Assembly: GCF_013372625.1 (NCBI RefSeq)
Contig: NZ_JABXFD010000245.1
Span: 1-41,049, forward strand
DNA length: 41,049 bases
Direction of reading: 5' to 3'
Source: Actinomadura sp. BRA 177
GTDB taxonomy: Bacteria; Actinomycetota; Actinomycetes; Streptosporangiales; Streptosporangiaceae
Under the pieces are notes generated by a model that did no database searches, was not told the origin of the DNA, and saw nothing but the letters and a program-made list of their open reading frames with translations. The number at the start of each line of letters is the position of its first letter. Positions within the stretch are counted from its first letter, which is position 1. Of this stretch, positions 25,779 through 34,146 are shown piece after piece. The translations under genes and the position numbers were made by a program.

Positions 25779-26837
25779 ATGACTCAGCCGCCCGAAACTT
25801 CTCCCGCCGCCGCGCGCGGATTCGCCAGTGACAATCAGGCGAGCGTCCATCCGGACGTCCTCGCCGCCCTGGCCGAGGTCAACGGCGGGCACCAGCCCGC
25901 CTACGGCGACGATGCCGTCACCGGGCGGCTCCGCGACGTCGTGCGGCGGCACTTCGGCGACCGGGCCGAGGTGTTCCCGGTGTTCAACGGGACGGGCGCG
26001 AACGTGGTGTCGCTGCAGGCGATGTCGGAGCGGTGGAGTTCGGTCGTGTGCCCGGAGTCCGCGCACATCAACACCGACGAGTGCGGCGCCGCAGAGAAGA
26101 TCGCCGGGCTCAAGCTGAGCACCGTCCCGACCCCGGACGGCAAGCTGACGCCCGACCTCGTCGCCGCGTACGCGACGGGGTTCGGCAACATCCAGCGGCG
26201 GCAGCCCGCCGTCGTGTCGATCACCCAGAGCACCGAGCTGGGCACCGTCTACACGGCCGAGGAGACGGCGGCGGTCGCGGCCGCGGCGCACGAGCGCGGC
26301 CTGACCGTGCACATGGACGGCGCGCGCATCGCCAACGCGGCCGCGTCCCTCGGCGTCCCGCTGCGCGCCCTCACCACCGACGCGGGCGTGGACGTCCTGT
26401 CGTTCGGCGGCACCAAGAACGGCCTGCTGCTCGGTGAGGCGATCGTCGTCCTGAACCCGGACGCGGTGCGCGGCGTGAGCTTCCTGCGCAAGTCGAGCAT
26501 GCAGCTGGCGTCCAAGATGCGGTACGTGTCGGCCCAGCTCAACGCCCTCCTGGACGGCGACCTGTGGCTGCGCAACGCGTCCCACGCCAACGCGATGGCC
26601 GCCCGCTTGGAGGCCGCCGCCCGCACCGTGCCCGGCGTGGAGATCACGCAGGCCGTGCAGGCGAACACCGTCTTCGCGCTCGTCCCGAAGGACGTGGCCG
26701 ACCGGCTGCGCAAGCGGTTCCCCTTCTACACCTGGGACGAGGCGACCGGCGAGGTCCGCTGGGTGTGCTCGTTCGACACGACCGCGGACGACGTGGACGC
26801 GTTCGCCGCCGCGCTCGCGTCCGAGATGTCCGGCTGA
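25779..26837 (+). CDS. ltaE: Low-specificity L-threonine aldolase family protein
   Basis: The protein has 352 residues, close to the usual length. The PLP fold type I aldolase signature is clear: FASDNQASVHPDVLAAL, YGDDAVTGRLRDVV, VFNGTGANVVSLQAM, SAHINTDECGAAEKIAG, TVHMDGARIANAAASLG (Asp and Arg near PLP) and VLSFGGTKNGLLLGEA, with the Schiff-base Lys about 213. The enzyme cleaves threonine or related beta-hydroxy amino acids to glycine and an aldehyde. It starts 29 bases after the coiled-coil gene and a terminator-like hairpin follows. The family also includes beta-eliminating lyases, but the aldolase is the best match. Confidence 0.9.
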   Translation: MTQPPETSPAAARGFASDNQASVHPDVLAALAEVNGGHQPAYGDDAVTGRLRDVVRRHFGDRAEVFPVFNGTGANVVSLQAMSERWSSVVCPESAHINTDECGAAEKIAGLKLSTVPTPDGKLTPDLVAAYATGFGNIQRRQPAVVSITQSTELGTVYTAEETAAVAAAAHERGLTVHMDGARIANAAASLGVPLRALTTDAGVDVLSFGGTKNGLLLGEAIVVLNPDAVRGVSFLRKSSMQLASKMRYVSAQLNALLDGDLWLRNASHANAMAARLEAAARTVPGVEITQAVQANTVFALVPKDVADRLRKRFPFYTWDEATGEVRWVCSFDTTADDVDAFAAALASEMSG

Positions 26838-26857
26838 CCTGCGGTTGATCCCGGCCA

Positions 26858-26877
26858 GCGGGAGGGGCCCTGCCCGC
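26858..26877 (+). terminator. Hairpin downstream of the threonine aldolase gene
   Basis: GCGGGAGGGG pairs with CCCTGCCCGC, with mismatches in the middle, forming a GC-rich stem 20 bases after the aldolase stop. No T-run follows, as is common in actinomycetes. Confidence 0.4.
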
Positions 26878-26902
26878 AGCCCGGCGCGCGCGTTATCGTG
26901 TC

Positions 26903-26919
26903 ACCGAACAGGATTCGGT
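26903..26919. promoter_or_regulatory. Short palindrome upstream of the thiolase gene
   Basis: ACCGAA (26903-26908) and TTCGGT (26914-26919) are perfect inverted arms around CAGGA. The site ends just before the ribosome binding site AGGAGGCG (26923-26930). A TTATCG-like -10 lies immediately upstream at about 26892. It may be an operator or a 5' mRNA hairpin. Confidence 0.35.
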
Positions 26920-26936
26920 TACAGGAGGCGACCCCG

Positions 26937-28130
26937 ATGGCCAACCGCACCTTCGTCGTGGGCGTGGGCATGACCAAGTTCGAGAAGCCCGGCTCCCGCG
27001 ACTGGGAGTACCCGGACATGGCCAAGGAGGCCGTCGGCAAGGCCCTGGCGGACGCCGGCGTCAGCTACGACAAGATCGAGATGGCCTACGCCGGCTCGAT
27101 GTACGGGTCGATGGGCCAGCGCGCCCTCTACGAGACCGGCATGACCGGCATTCCCGTCATGACCGTCATGAACGCGTGCGCGACGGGCTCCAGCGCGCTG
27201 TTCCTCGCCCGCCAGGCCGTCCGCGGCGGCCTCGCCGACTGCGCGCTCGCGCTCGGCATGGAGAAGATGAAGAAGGGCTCCCTCGGCGCCGGCGTCGGCG
27301 AGTCCAAGGTCACCATCATCGACCACCACCTGCGCTCCATGACCGCGGGCCGCGAATGGGAGCTGGACAAGGCGCCCATGCCGCAGATGTTCGGCAACGC
27401 CGGCCGCGAGCACATGGAGAAGTACGGCTCCACCCCCGACCACTACGCCTGGATCGGCTGGAAGAACCACAAGCACTCGGTCAACAACCCCTACGCGCAG
27501 TTCCAGACCGAGTACTCGCTCGACGACGTCAAGAACGCCACGATGATCTTCGACCCGCTGACCAAGCTGCAGTGCTCCCCCACCTCCGACGGGGCCGGCG
27601 CCGCGCTCGTCGTCAGCGAGCGTTTCCTGGACGAGAACGACCTGTGGGACCAGGCCATCGAGATCGCCGGCCACCACATCGCCACCGACACCCCGCAGAG
27701 CTTCGAGGACCACTCCTCCATCCAGGTCGTCGGCTTCGGCGTCTCCCAGCTCGCCGCCCGCAAGGCCATGGACGAGGCCCAGGTCTCCATCGACGACGTC
27801 GACGTCATCGAACTGCACGACTGCTTCAGCGCCAACGAGCTCATCACCTACGAGGCCCTCGGCATGGCCGAGGTCGGCGAAGGCCACAAGCTCATCGACG
27901 ACCAGGCCACCACCTACGGCGGCAAGTGGGTCGTCAACCCGTCCGGCGGCCTCATCTCCAAGGGCCACCCCCTCGGCGCCACCGGCCTCGCCCAGTGCGC
28001 CGAACTCACCTGGCAGCTCCGCGGCCAGGCCGACAACCGCCAGGTCGACGGCGCCCGCGTAGCCCTCCAGCACAACATCGGCCTAGGCAGCGCCTGCGCC
28101 GTAGCCGTCTACAAGCCCGCGAGCGCCTGA
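26937..28130 (+). CDS. SCP2-type thiolase / lipid-transfer protein
   Basis: The protein has 397 residues from ATG 26937, fixed by AGGAGGCG seven bases upstream. The thiolase fold is shown by VVGVGMTKFEKPG, MNACATGSSALFLARQA (nucleophile Cys about 81), DVIELHDCFSANELITYEAL and the C-terminal VNPSGGLISKGHPLGATGLA (catalytic His in GHP). SCP2-type thiolases act on branched or steroid side-chain acyl-CoA thioesters; many actinobacterial members join sterol or lipid catabolism. No other beta-oxidation genes are next to it, so the pathway cannot be fixed here. It is followed by a strong hairpin terminator. Confidence 0.92.
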   Translation: MANRTFVVGVGMTKFEKPGSRDWEYPDMAKEAVGKALADAGVSYDKIEMAYAGSMYGSMGQRALYETGMTGIPVMTVMNACATGSSALFLARQAVRGGLADCALALGMEKMKKGSLGAGVGESKVTIIDHHLRSMTAGREWELDKAPMPQMFGNAGREHMEKYGSTPDHYAWIGWKNHKHSVNNPYAQFQTEYSLDDVKNATMIFDPLTKLQCSPTSDGAGAALVVSERFLDENDLWDQAIEIAGHHIATDTPQSFEDHSSIQVVGFGVSQLAARKAMDEAQVSIDDVDVIELHDCFSANELITYEALGMAEVGEGHKLIDDQATTYGGKWVVNPSGGLISKGHPLGATGLAQCAELTWQLRGQADNRQVDGARVALQHNIGLGSACAVAVYKPASA

Positions 28131-28133
28131 TCT

Positions 28134-28153
28134 CGAACCCCCGGCGGGGTTCG
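28134..28153 (+). terminator. Strong hairpin after the thiolase gene
   Basis: CGAACCCC at 28134-28141 and GGGGTTCG at 28146-28153 pair perfectly around a four-base loop, starting three bases after the thiolase stop. Confidence 0.65.
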
Positions 28154-28184
28154 GCGGCGCGAGACCCCCGCACCCCGCCGTCGG

Positions 28185-29167
28185 TCACTTGGGGATCACC
28201 GAGTGGGTGAGCGAACCCTTCTCCTTGAGGACGAGGCAGGCGATGTACCGTTCGCCGCGCGCCCACTCCAGTTCGTCCGGACCTGCATAGCGCATCAGGA
28301 GATGCTTCGGCGGGTTAGGGCCGAAGACCCGTCGCGCCTGGTCGGCGCATAGGGCGTAGGACTTTGCCTCACCCGGGTACTTCTCACCTTTCGGGTGACC
28401 CTCGCGAACACCTGAACCTCGTGCTTCTTCGCGCAGTCGACGAGGTACACGTAGCCCGATTCGCTCCAGGTCCCGACACAATCGCCGGCAACCAGTTGGG
28501 ACTGGGACTTCGGCAACTCCTCCAGCCGAACGTTCTCCGGGCCGTCGCTGTAGCGGATGAGACAGGTCACCGCATGCTCACCGTGGTCCCACGCCCTCTT
28601 GTCCGGACGGTCGATGGACAGGACGAACTCGTCCCCGCGACGGGCCGCGTACAGCGACGACGCCTGAACCCGGCACGCCTTCTCGCCCTCGGCGGCCAGC
28701 CGCGCATCACCGGGATACTCCAGAATGGGCAGGTCCGGCTTGCCGATGACCTCTCCCTCGTGAGCAGTCGCGCATGGCGCGGCCCGCGCGAAGATCTTCG
28801 CTCCCGCCTGCCGGAAACCCGCGAAGCAATCCCCCACTGCCAGCACCGAGGCCCGCGGCCCGTCAGCCTCGCGGGCGGGCGCGTGCTCGTCTCTCCCGGT
28901 GGCGATCAGCAGAGCCGCCCCTGCGGCAAGCCAGGCAATGGACAGGGCCAAGGCCGTGACCGCCAGGCCGCGGCCCTTTTCGCTGCGTCTGCCTGTTTGG
29001 ACGAGGGCGGTGACGGCGAAGGCGATCGCGAATAACACCAGGCCGAGGAGGCCGGTGATCAGCGCGGTGATCGCGAAGCGGTTCGTCCGGGCGGGAGGCG
29101 GGGTGGCCGGGACGTCGTCAGTGTCGGGTGGGAGCGTCACGGGAGGAGCGTAAGGCTGCAAGATCAC
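28185..29167 (-). pseudogene. DUF4190 / septum-formation-like membrane lipoprotein-type protein, frameshifted
   Basis: Two minus-strand frames join into one family-like protein. The first, from GTG 29167, has a Pro-rich start, two membrane helices (RFAITALITGLLGLVLFAIA and LAVTALALSIAWLAAGAALL), then GDCFAGFRQAGAKIFARAAP and GDCVGTWSESGYVYLVDCAK, the paired Cys repeats of septum-formation-type extracellular domains. At about 28395 similarity jumps to the other frame, KGEKYPGEAKSYALCADQAR through LVLKEKGSLTHSVIPK, ending at 28185. A single missing base near ACCCGAAAGG explains the shift. Without correction the product ends in unrelated Arg/Ser/Thr-rich residues at 28295. Either a real recent mutation or a sequence error. 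The role of this family is not known for certain. Confidence 0.75.
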
Positions 29168-29184
29168 GGTTCGGGTGCCGGATG

Positions 29185-29225
29185 TGCGACAAATGTTGAC
29201 CTTTGTCTCACGGTGAATCTATGCT
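29185..29225 (+). promoter_or_regulatory. Promoter with palindromic operator upstream of the MpaB-like gene
   Basis: TTGACC (29196-29201) and TATGCT (29220-29225) are spaced by 18 bases, a reasonable -35/-10 pair. A near-perfect palindrome, TGnGACAAA-N8-TTTGTCnCA, spans 29185-29210 and places the -35 box in its centre. Such a layout fits a repressor operator. The binding protein is not identified. Confidence 0.55.
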
Positions 29226-29257
29226 CGTGCGTAAGTGGTCACTGGTCTGGAGGTGCG

Positions 29258-30157
29258 ATGGCCGCCTCGTCCCCGCTCCGAGTCCGCTCGTCCCGGACGG
29301 TGGCGCATGCGCCGCTGGTGCCCGGGACGCTGCTGTGGCGGTATGCCGGTGACCTGCGGTCGCTGCTGCCCGGGGCCGCGGCCGGGCTCATGCAGCTCAT
29401 GCATCCCGGTATCGGCGCCGGGGTGGGCGAGCACTCGGCGTTCTTCGCCGCGCCGTTCGACCGGATCCACCGGTCCGTCCCGCAGATCTGGGCGACGATC
29501 CTCGCGCCGGACGGTGTGACGCGCGCTCGCGGCATCCGCGACCTGCATCGCGGCATCGGCGGTGTGGACGAGCACAACAGGCGGTACCACGCGCTCGAAC
29601 CGGAGACGTTCTGGTGGGCGCACGCCACCTTCACCTGGGAGATCTTCAAAGCCGCCGAGACGTTCCACCCCGGTACCCTCACCGCCGAAGACCACGAGCA
29701 GATGTACGCGGAAACCGTCACCTGGTACGCCCGGTACGGCGTCAGCATGCGGCCCGTGCCCGCCGACTACGCGGCGTTCCAGTCCAAGTTCTGGCACGTC
29801 TGCGCCAGGACGCTCGAACTCACGCCCGCCGCGGCGCGGGCCCTGGAGATCGCCAAGCACGGGTCCGACACCGTCACGATCCTGCCGGTCGGCGGGCCCC
29901 GGCTCGACCGTGCCGGGCGCATGGTCGTCGAGCGTCCGCTGCGGCTGATCACCTTCGGCTGCCTGCCGCCGCTCATCCGGGAACGGTTCGACATCCCCTG
30001 GTCACCGCTCGATCAGGCCCGGTTCTCCGCGCTCGCGATGGCCAACCGGCAGGGCTACCGCATGATGCCCAGCGGCATCAACCACTGGGCATTGCGCAGC
30101 ATGCTCCGCTACATCGGCGCCCAGACCCGCCAGGACCGGTACCAGCCGGCGGCCTGA
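29258..30157 (+). CDS. MpaB/DUF2236-family oxygenase-like protein
   Basis: The protein has 299 residues from ATG 29258, with TGGAGGTGCG upstream. Family hallmarks are GLMQLMHPGIGAGVGEHSAF (heme/metal-region His), IRDLHRGIGGVDEHNRRYHA, FWWAHATFTWEIFKAAETF and YGVSMRPVPADYAAFQSKFW. The DUF2236 superfamily includes latex-clearing protein and MpaB oxygenases, b-type heme enzymes; several conserved His residues here could ligate heme. Substrates for most actinobacterial members are unknown. Its stop is only three bases from the stop of the converging alpha-oxoamine synthase gene. Confidence 0.88.
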   Translation: MAASSPLRVRSSRTVAHAPLVPGTLLWRYAGDLRSLLPGAAAGLMQLMHPGIGAGVGEHSAFFAAPFDRIHRSVPQIWATILAPDGVTRARGIRDLHRGIGGVDEHNRRYHALEPETFWWAHATFTWEIFKAAETFHPGTLTAEDHEQMYAETVTWYARYGVSMRPVPADYAAFQSKFWHVCARTLELTPAAARALEIAKHGSDTVTILPVGGPRLDRAGRMVVERPLRLITFGCLPPLIRERFDIPWSPLDQARFSALAMANRQGYRMMPSGINHWALRSMLRYIGAQTRQDRYQPAA

Positions 30158-30160
30158 GGA

Positions 30161-31312
30161 TCACACGGCTGCCGCCATCCGGGGACGCAACTCCTCGCAC
30201 GCGGTGAGGATCCGGCGGACGTCGCCGTCGGTCAGCCCGGCGTGCGCGGAGAGGCGGACCAGGGTGCGGCCCACCGACGCCGCCGGCGGGAACAGCGCCG
30301 CGCTGAAGATGTCGCGGCCGACCAGCGCGTCCCGCATGAGGGTCGCCTCGGACTCCGAGCCCGCCTCCAGCGCGATGATCTGCGTGTCCGACTCGACGAG
30401 GCGGTAGCCGAGGCCGGTCAGGCCGTCCCGCAGCCGGGCCGTGACCGCGCGGAGCCGGCCGCGCCGCCAGCCCTCTCGGCGGACGACCTTCAGCGCCGCG
30501 GCCAGGCCCGCGATGTCGTGCGGCAGCAGCGTCGAGCTGAACACCGCCGGCAGCGCGGTGTGGGTGAAGTAGTCCGCGAAGCCGGGACGGTCGCAGGCGA
30601 TCAGGCCGGCGCGCCCCGGCAGCGCCTTCGCCAGGCTCGCCGTGCGGAAGTCGACGCGGCCGGTCAGGCCCAGCTCGGCGACCAGGCCCGCGCCGCGCTC
30701 GCCGTGCGTGCCGAGCGAGTGCGACTCGTCCACGAGCAGGAGGCAGCCGTGCTCCTCGGCCACCGCCACCAGGTCGCGCAGCGGGGCCACCGAGCCGTCG
30801 GTGCTGTAGACGCCGTCCACGGCGATCACGCCGGAGCCGCCCACCTCGATCCGGCGGCGCAGGTGGTCGAGGTCGTTGTGGCGGAAGTAGGCCAGCTCCG
30901 CGCCCGCCGCCCGCGCCCCCTCCCACAGCGACATGTGCGCGAGGACGTCCAGGTAGACGGGCACGTCCGGGCCGGCGACCACCTGCAGGAGCCCGGTGTT
31001 GGCGGCCCAGCCCGACGAGCACAGCACCCCGGCCCGCGCGCCCAGGTGCCGGGCGAACCCCGCACCGAGGACGAGCTGCGGGTGGTCGTCGGGGAGGCAG
31101 AGGCCGGGCGCGGGCGCGGCCGGGTCCGCCTTGCGCAGGCTGGCGATCATGGCCTCGGTGACCGCCGGATGCTCGGCGAGCGCGAGATAGTCGCTACAGG
31201 TCAGCACGATCGCCCGGTCGCCGGGGGCCTTCGCGGGCGCGGCCCGGCGGCCCCCCCGCGTGCCCCGGAACACCCTGATGCGTTCCCCCAGCCGCTGGTG
31301 AGCGCTGGTCAT
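30161..31312 (-). CDS. Alpha-oxoamine synthase, CqsA/BioF-like (PLP-dependent)
   Basis: About 383 residues from ATG 31312, with GGGGAG ten bases upstream; GTG 31319-31321 is in frame but too close to that site. Family features are LTCSDYLALAEHPAV, GVLCSSGWAANTGLLQVV, YLDVLAHMSLWEGARAAGAE, LLLVDESHSLGTHGERGAG (PLP-binding Asp and His) and FRTASLAKALPGRAG (Schiff-base Lys). The DESHSLGTHG segment is closer to CqsA-type autoinducer synthases than to classic BioF. These enzymes condense an amino acid with an acyl-CoA, giving alpha-aminoketones; CqsA makes hydroxyketone signals. No other biotin gene or CqsS-like receptor is present nearby. The exact product is uncertain. Confidence 0.85.
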   Translation of the reverse strand: MTSAHQRLGERIRVFRGTRGGRRAAPAKAPGDRAIVLTCSDYLALAEHPAVTEAMIASLRKADPAAPAPGLCLPDDHPQLVLGAGFARHLGARAGVLCSSGWAANTGLLQVVAGPDVPVYLDVLAHMSLWEGARAAGAELAYFRHNDLDHLRRRIEVGGSGVIAVDGVYSTDGSVAPLRDLVAVAEEHGCLLLVDESHSLGTHGERGAGLVAELGLTGRVDFRTASLAKALPGRAGLIACDRPGFADYFTHTALPAVFSSTLLPHDIAGLAAALKVVRREGWRRGRLRAVTARLRDGLTGLGYRLVESDTQIIALEAGSESEATLMRDALVGRDIFSAALFPPAASVGRTLVRLSAHAGLTDGDVRRILTACEELRPRMAAAV

Positions 31313-31750
31313 GGTCGTCACACTCCCCGGTCAAACGATCGTCACGTCCTGTAGCGAACCCTAATCATAGTGTGAAACCAATTCCGGGCGAGGACCAAAC
31401 CCGCGAGCCGCCGGAGAAAAATCCGGCGCGCCCCGCCCGCCGCCTACTCCGGCCACTACGCCGTGACGGCATTTTTGCGCCACCTCGGCCACGGCCCCGG
31501 CCGGACAGCGCGACCACCGCGCCCGGCGAGATCTTCCGGGCTGTCCGGCTACTGCCCTGAGGGCTGCCGCTCACCGCTGACGGGTCTGTTCTCCCTTGCC
31601 TGCGGGGGAATTGAGCCCGCGCGGGGCGGCGGAATGTCGGTGCCCGGCGTCACGGTTTCCCGGCTCGTCGGGCAAAACGTCCCATATCGTTCGCTTCAGC
31701 GGGTATCAGCCGGTCACACGCTCTTCATTCCCATCACCGAACTGTGGGGT
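31313..31750. promoter_or_regulatory. Divergent intergenic region with a candidate promoter
   Basis: On the minus strand TATGAT (complement of 31364-31369) is a good -10-like hexamer for the oxoamine synthase, without a convincing -35. The same stretch also offers TTCACA and TACAGG 17 bases apart. Rightward, the region holds only moderate sequence and an in-frame extension of the membrane gene (ATG 31634). Nothing else identifiable is seen. Confidence 0.35.
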
Positions 31751-32779
31751 GTGAACACGATCGCCGCCGGCGCTGAACGCGTGGTGCCCGCCGAACTTCC
31801 CGAGGTCGGCGCGGGCACCGCACCGCTTCCCGCCGTCCGGCGGATTGACCGGGTCCGCTGGACGATCCTCGGGGTACTCCTCGCCGGCCTCACCGCGGTC
31901 CTGCTGGTGGTCCTCGGCCCGCTGCGTCCGGCGGTGTCCGCGTTCGGCGACATGCGCTGGGAGTTCCTGCCGGCGCTGGTGCTGCTGTCCCTGCTGCACT
32001 ACGTGTTCTCGGCGGTCGCGCTGCGCGGCGCCGCGGGCCGTCCGCTGCCGCTGGTCACCACGACGCTCGCGCAGTTCGCCGCGTCCGCCGCCAACCGGAT
32101 CACCCCGGGCGGCCTCGGCGCCGTCGCCGTGAACACCCGCTACCTGGTGTGCCGGGGCCTGCCGCTGTCGCGCGCGGCGGTCGCCGTCGCGGTCCTGCAG
32201 GTGGCGGGCGTCCCCGCCGACCTGCTGCTGCTCGGCGCCGTCCTCGGCCTCGGCGGCGGGAACGGGCGGATGCTGGACGCCCTCGGCGACCACGCCGCGC
32301 ACGCCGCCGGGCTCGTCCCGCCCGTCCCGCTGCTCATCGCGGGCGGGGTGCTGCTGCCGGCCGCGGTGCTGTGGGGCCGCCGCGCGGCCCGTTCCGCCGT
32401 CGTCGGACGGGCCGTCGCCGGGTTCGCCGACCTGTGCCGCCGGCCACGCGACCTGCTGCTCACGCTGGCCGCGTCCGCGGGGACCACGTTCGCGCTCGCC
32501 GTGGCGTTCGCGCTCAGCGTCCTCGCCGTTCCCGGGACGGCGGTGGGCCCCGCCGACGTCCTCACCCTCCTCGCCGCCTACCTGGTGGGCGCCGCCGCCG
32601 GCTCCGCCATCCCGCTGCCCGGCGGCGTCGGCTCCACCGAGACCGCCCTCGTCGCCGCGCTCGCCGCGCTCGGCACCGACACCGGCGCGGCCCTGCACGC
32701 CGTCCTGCTGTTCCGCGCGGTCACGTTCTGGGCACCGGTCCCCCTTGGTCTGCTGTCTTACCGGACGCTCCGCCGGTGA
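31751..32779 (+). CDS. Lysylphosphatidylglycerol synthase TM-region-like (UPF0104/YbhN) membrane protein
   Basis: About 342 residues from GTG 31751; ATG 31634 in frame would add 39 residues that look less conserved. Seven or more hydrophobic helices are visible, for example WTILGVLLAGLTAVLLVVLG, FLPALVLLSLLHYVFSAVAL and LIAGGVLLPAAVLWG. The family signature includes TLAQFAASAANRITPGGLGA, RLPVSRAAVAVAV-like positions, and YLVGAAAGSAIPLPGGVGST ending in ETALVAALAALG. Such proteins lack the catalytic C-terminal domain of MprF and are probably lipid or polyprenyl flippase-type transporters. The 3' end overlaps the converging amidohydrolase gene by 59 bases. Confidence 0.85.
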   Translation: MNTIAAGAERVVPAELPEVGAGTAPLPAVRRIDRVRWTILGVLLAGLTAVLLVVLGPLRPAVSAFGDMRWEFLPALVLLSLLHYVFSAVALRGAAGRPLPLVTTTLAQFAASAANRITPGGLGAVAVNTRYLVCRGLPLSRAAVAVAVLQVAGVPADLLLLGAVLGLGGGNGRMLDALGDHAAHAAGLVPPVPLLIAGGVLLPAAVLWGRRAARSAVVGRAVAGFADLCRRPRDLLLTLAASAGTTFALAVAFALSVLAVPGTAVGPADVLTLLAAYLVGAAAGSAIPLPGGVGSTETALVAALAALGTDTGAALHAVLLFRAVTFWAPVPLGLLSYRTLRR

Positions 32780-33584
32780 TTTTGAAGACCTTCGCGGCGT
32801 TGCCGGACAGGAACGTCGCCCTGGCCTCGTCGCTCAGGCCGAGGTCGTCCAGGCCCTTGAGCGCCCGGTCCGCGGTCAGCATCGGGTAGTTGGTGCCGAA
32901 CATGACCTTGTGGTGCCTGTCCTGAGCCATGTACCGGACGAGTTCCGGCGGATACCTGCGCACCGTGTACGCGGACGTGTCGATGTAGACGTTCGGGTGC
33001 TTGCGGCAGACCGCGACCATCTCCTCTGTCCACGGGTAGCCGATGTGCCCGCCGACGATGACGAGTTCGGGGAAGTCGAGCGCGACCTGGTCGATGTACG
33101 GGATCGGCCGTCCCGTCTCGCTGGGACGCAGCGGACCGGTGTGCCCGACCTGCGTGCAGAAGGGGATGCCCAGTTCCACGCATTCGGCGAACAGCGGGTA
33201 GTACCGGCGGTCGGTGGGCGGCAGCTCCCACAGCCACGGCACCACGCGCAGCCCCTTGAAGCCCAGGTCGCGCACGCAGCGCCGCAGCTCCCGCACGGCC
33301 TCCATGGGCTTGCGCAGGTCGACCGAGGCAATGCCTACAAGCCGGTCTGGGAACTGCTCTACGAACGAAGCGACCTCGTCGTTGCTGACCAGGTCGCCCT
33401 CCGGCCCGTGCCAGGCGCTGATGAGGCCGACGTCCACTCCCCCGGCGTCCATGGCGTCGACGGTCGTCTGGACGGGCAGTTCCTCGGCCGGAGGCTTCTG
33501 CCCGAGCCACCGCCACAGCGAATCCAGCATCTCGTGTTGCAGGAACCGGACCGTCCCGTGCTGCATCCACGCGTCAATCACCAT
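32721..33584 (-). CDS. Amidohydrolase family 2 protein
   Basis: The protein has 287 residues from ATG 33584, with GGGAGGT five bases upstream; it overlaps the TetR stop by 11 bases. Features of the amidohydrolase_2 (decarboxylase-like) TIM barrel are VIDAWMQHGTVRFLQHEML, TVDAMDAGGVDVGLISAWHG, LGFKGLRVVPWLWELPPTD, GIPFCTQVGHTGPLRPSE, LVIVGGHIGYPWTEEMVAVC and VMFGTNYPMLTADRALKGL. His residues in QVGHTG and GGHIGYPW would bind the metal. Members hydrolyse or decarboxylate aromatic or related acids; the substrate is unknown. Coupling to the TetR gene suggests induction by that substrate. Confidence 0.88.
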   Translation of the reverse strand: MVIDAWMQHGTVRFLQHEMLDSLWRWLGQKPPAEELPVQTTVDAMDAGGVDVGLISAWHGPEGDLVSNDEVASFVEQFPDRLVGIASVDLRKPMEAVRELRRCVRDLGFKGLRVVPWLWELPPTDRRYYPLFAECVELGIPFCTQVGHTGPLRPSETGRPIPYIDQVALDFPELVIVGGHIGYPWTEEMVAVCRKHPNVYIDTSAYTVRRYPPELVRYMAQDRHHKVMFGTNYPMLTADRALKGLDDLGLSDEARATFLSGNAAKVFKITGGASGKTADQGGPVPRT

Positions 33585-34146
33585 GGGCACCTCCCACCGA
33601 CCGCCATGCGGCCTCGCTCAGCAACTCGACCTGCCTGCCGTCCGGCTCGGGGCTCTGGCCGTTCAACCACATCCGGCACAGCTCCTGTGCGGGACCGAGC
33701 CAGAGGACGAACGCGGTCACCCCGTCGACACCGATCAGCGCACCGTGCCGCACCTGGACGCGCCACCAGCTGCGGACCTCGCGGTAGAACGCCTTGTTGC
33801 GCTCAGCCAGCGCCTCGCTCGCGGCCGGACGTTCGGTGAACATGAACCGGGCCCTGTCGGGATGCTCCTTGCACCAGCGCACATGGAACGCCACGACACC
33901 GGACACTGCCCCGCGCGCGCTTTCATACGCCTTCAATTCGGCGAGGAACGCGTCCTGATACAGGGCGATGCACTCCACGAACAGCGCCTCGGCCACCTGC
34001 TCCTTGCCGGCGAAGTGGTGGTAGAAGCTGCCGACGCTCACACCGCTCGCCGTCCGGAGCGCGCTCAGCGTCGTCCCGGCGACGCCGTCCCGCCCGAACA
34101 GCTCCAGCGCCGCCCGCAGCACCCTCTCCCGCCCGATCTCACTCAC
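33574..34146 (-). CDS. TetR-family transcriptional repressor
   Basis: The protein has 190 residues from GTG 34146. The N-terminal TetR DNA-binding region is VSEIGRERVLRAALELFGRD followed by GVAGTTLSALRTASGVSVGS and FYHHFAGKEQVAEALF. The C-terminal 130 residues form the helical ligand domain (FHVRWCKEHPDRARFMFTER). It likely represses itself and the downstream amidohydrolase gene through the palindromes directly upstream of its start. No ribosome binding site precedes the GTG; the promoter geometry implies a leaderless transcript. Confidence 0.9.
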   Translation of the reverse strand: MSEIGRERVLRAALELFGRDGVAGTTLSALRTASGVSVGSFYHHFAGKEQVAEALFVECIALYQDAFLAELKAYESARGAVSGVVAFHVRWCKEHPDRARFMFTERPAASEALAERNKAFYREVRSWWRVQVRHGALIGVDGVTAFVLWLGPAQELCRMWLNGQSPEPDGRQVELLSEAAWRSVGGAHGD

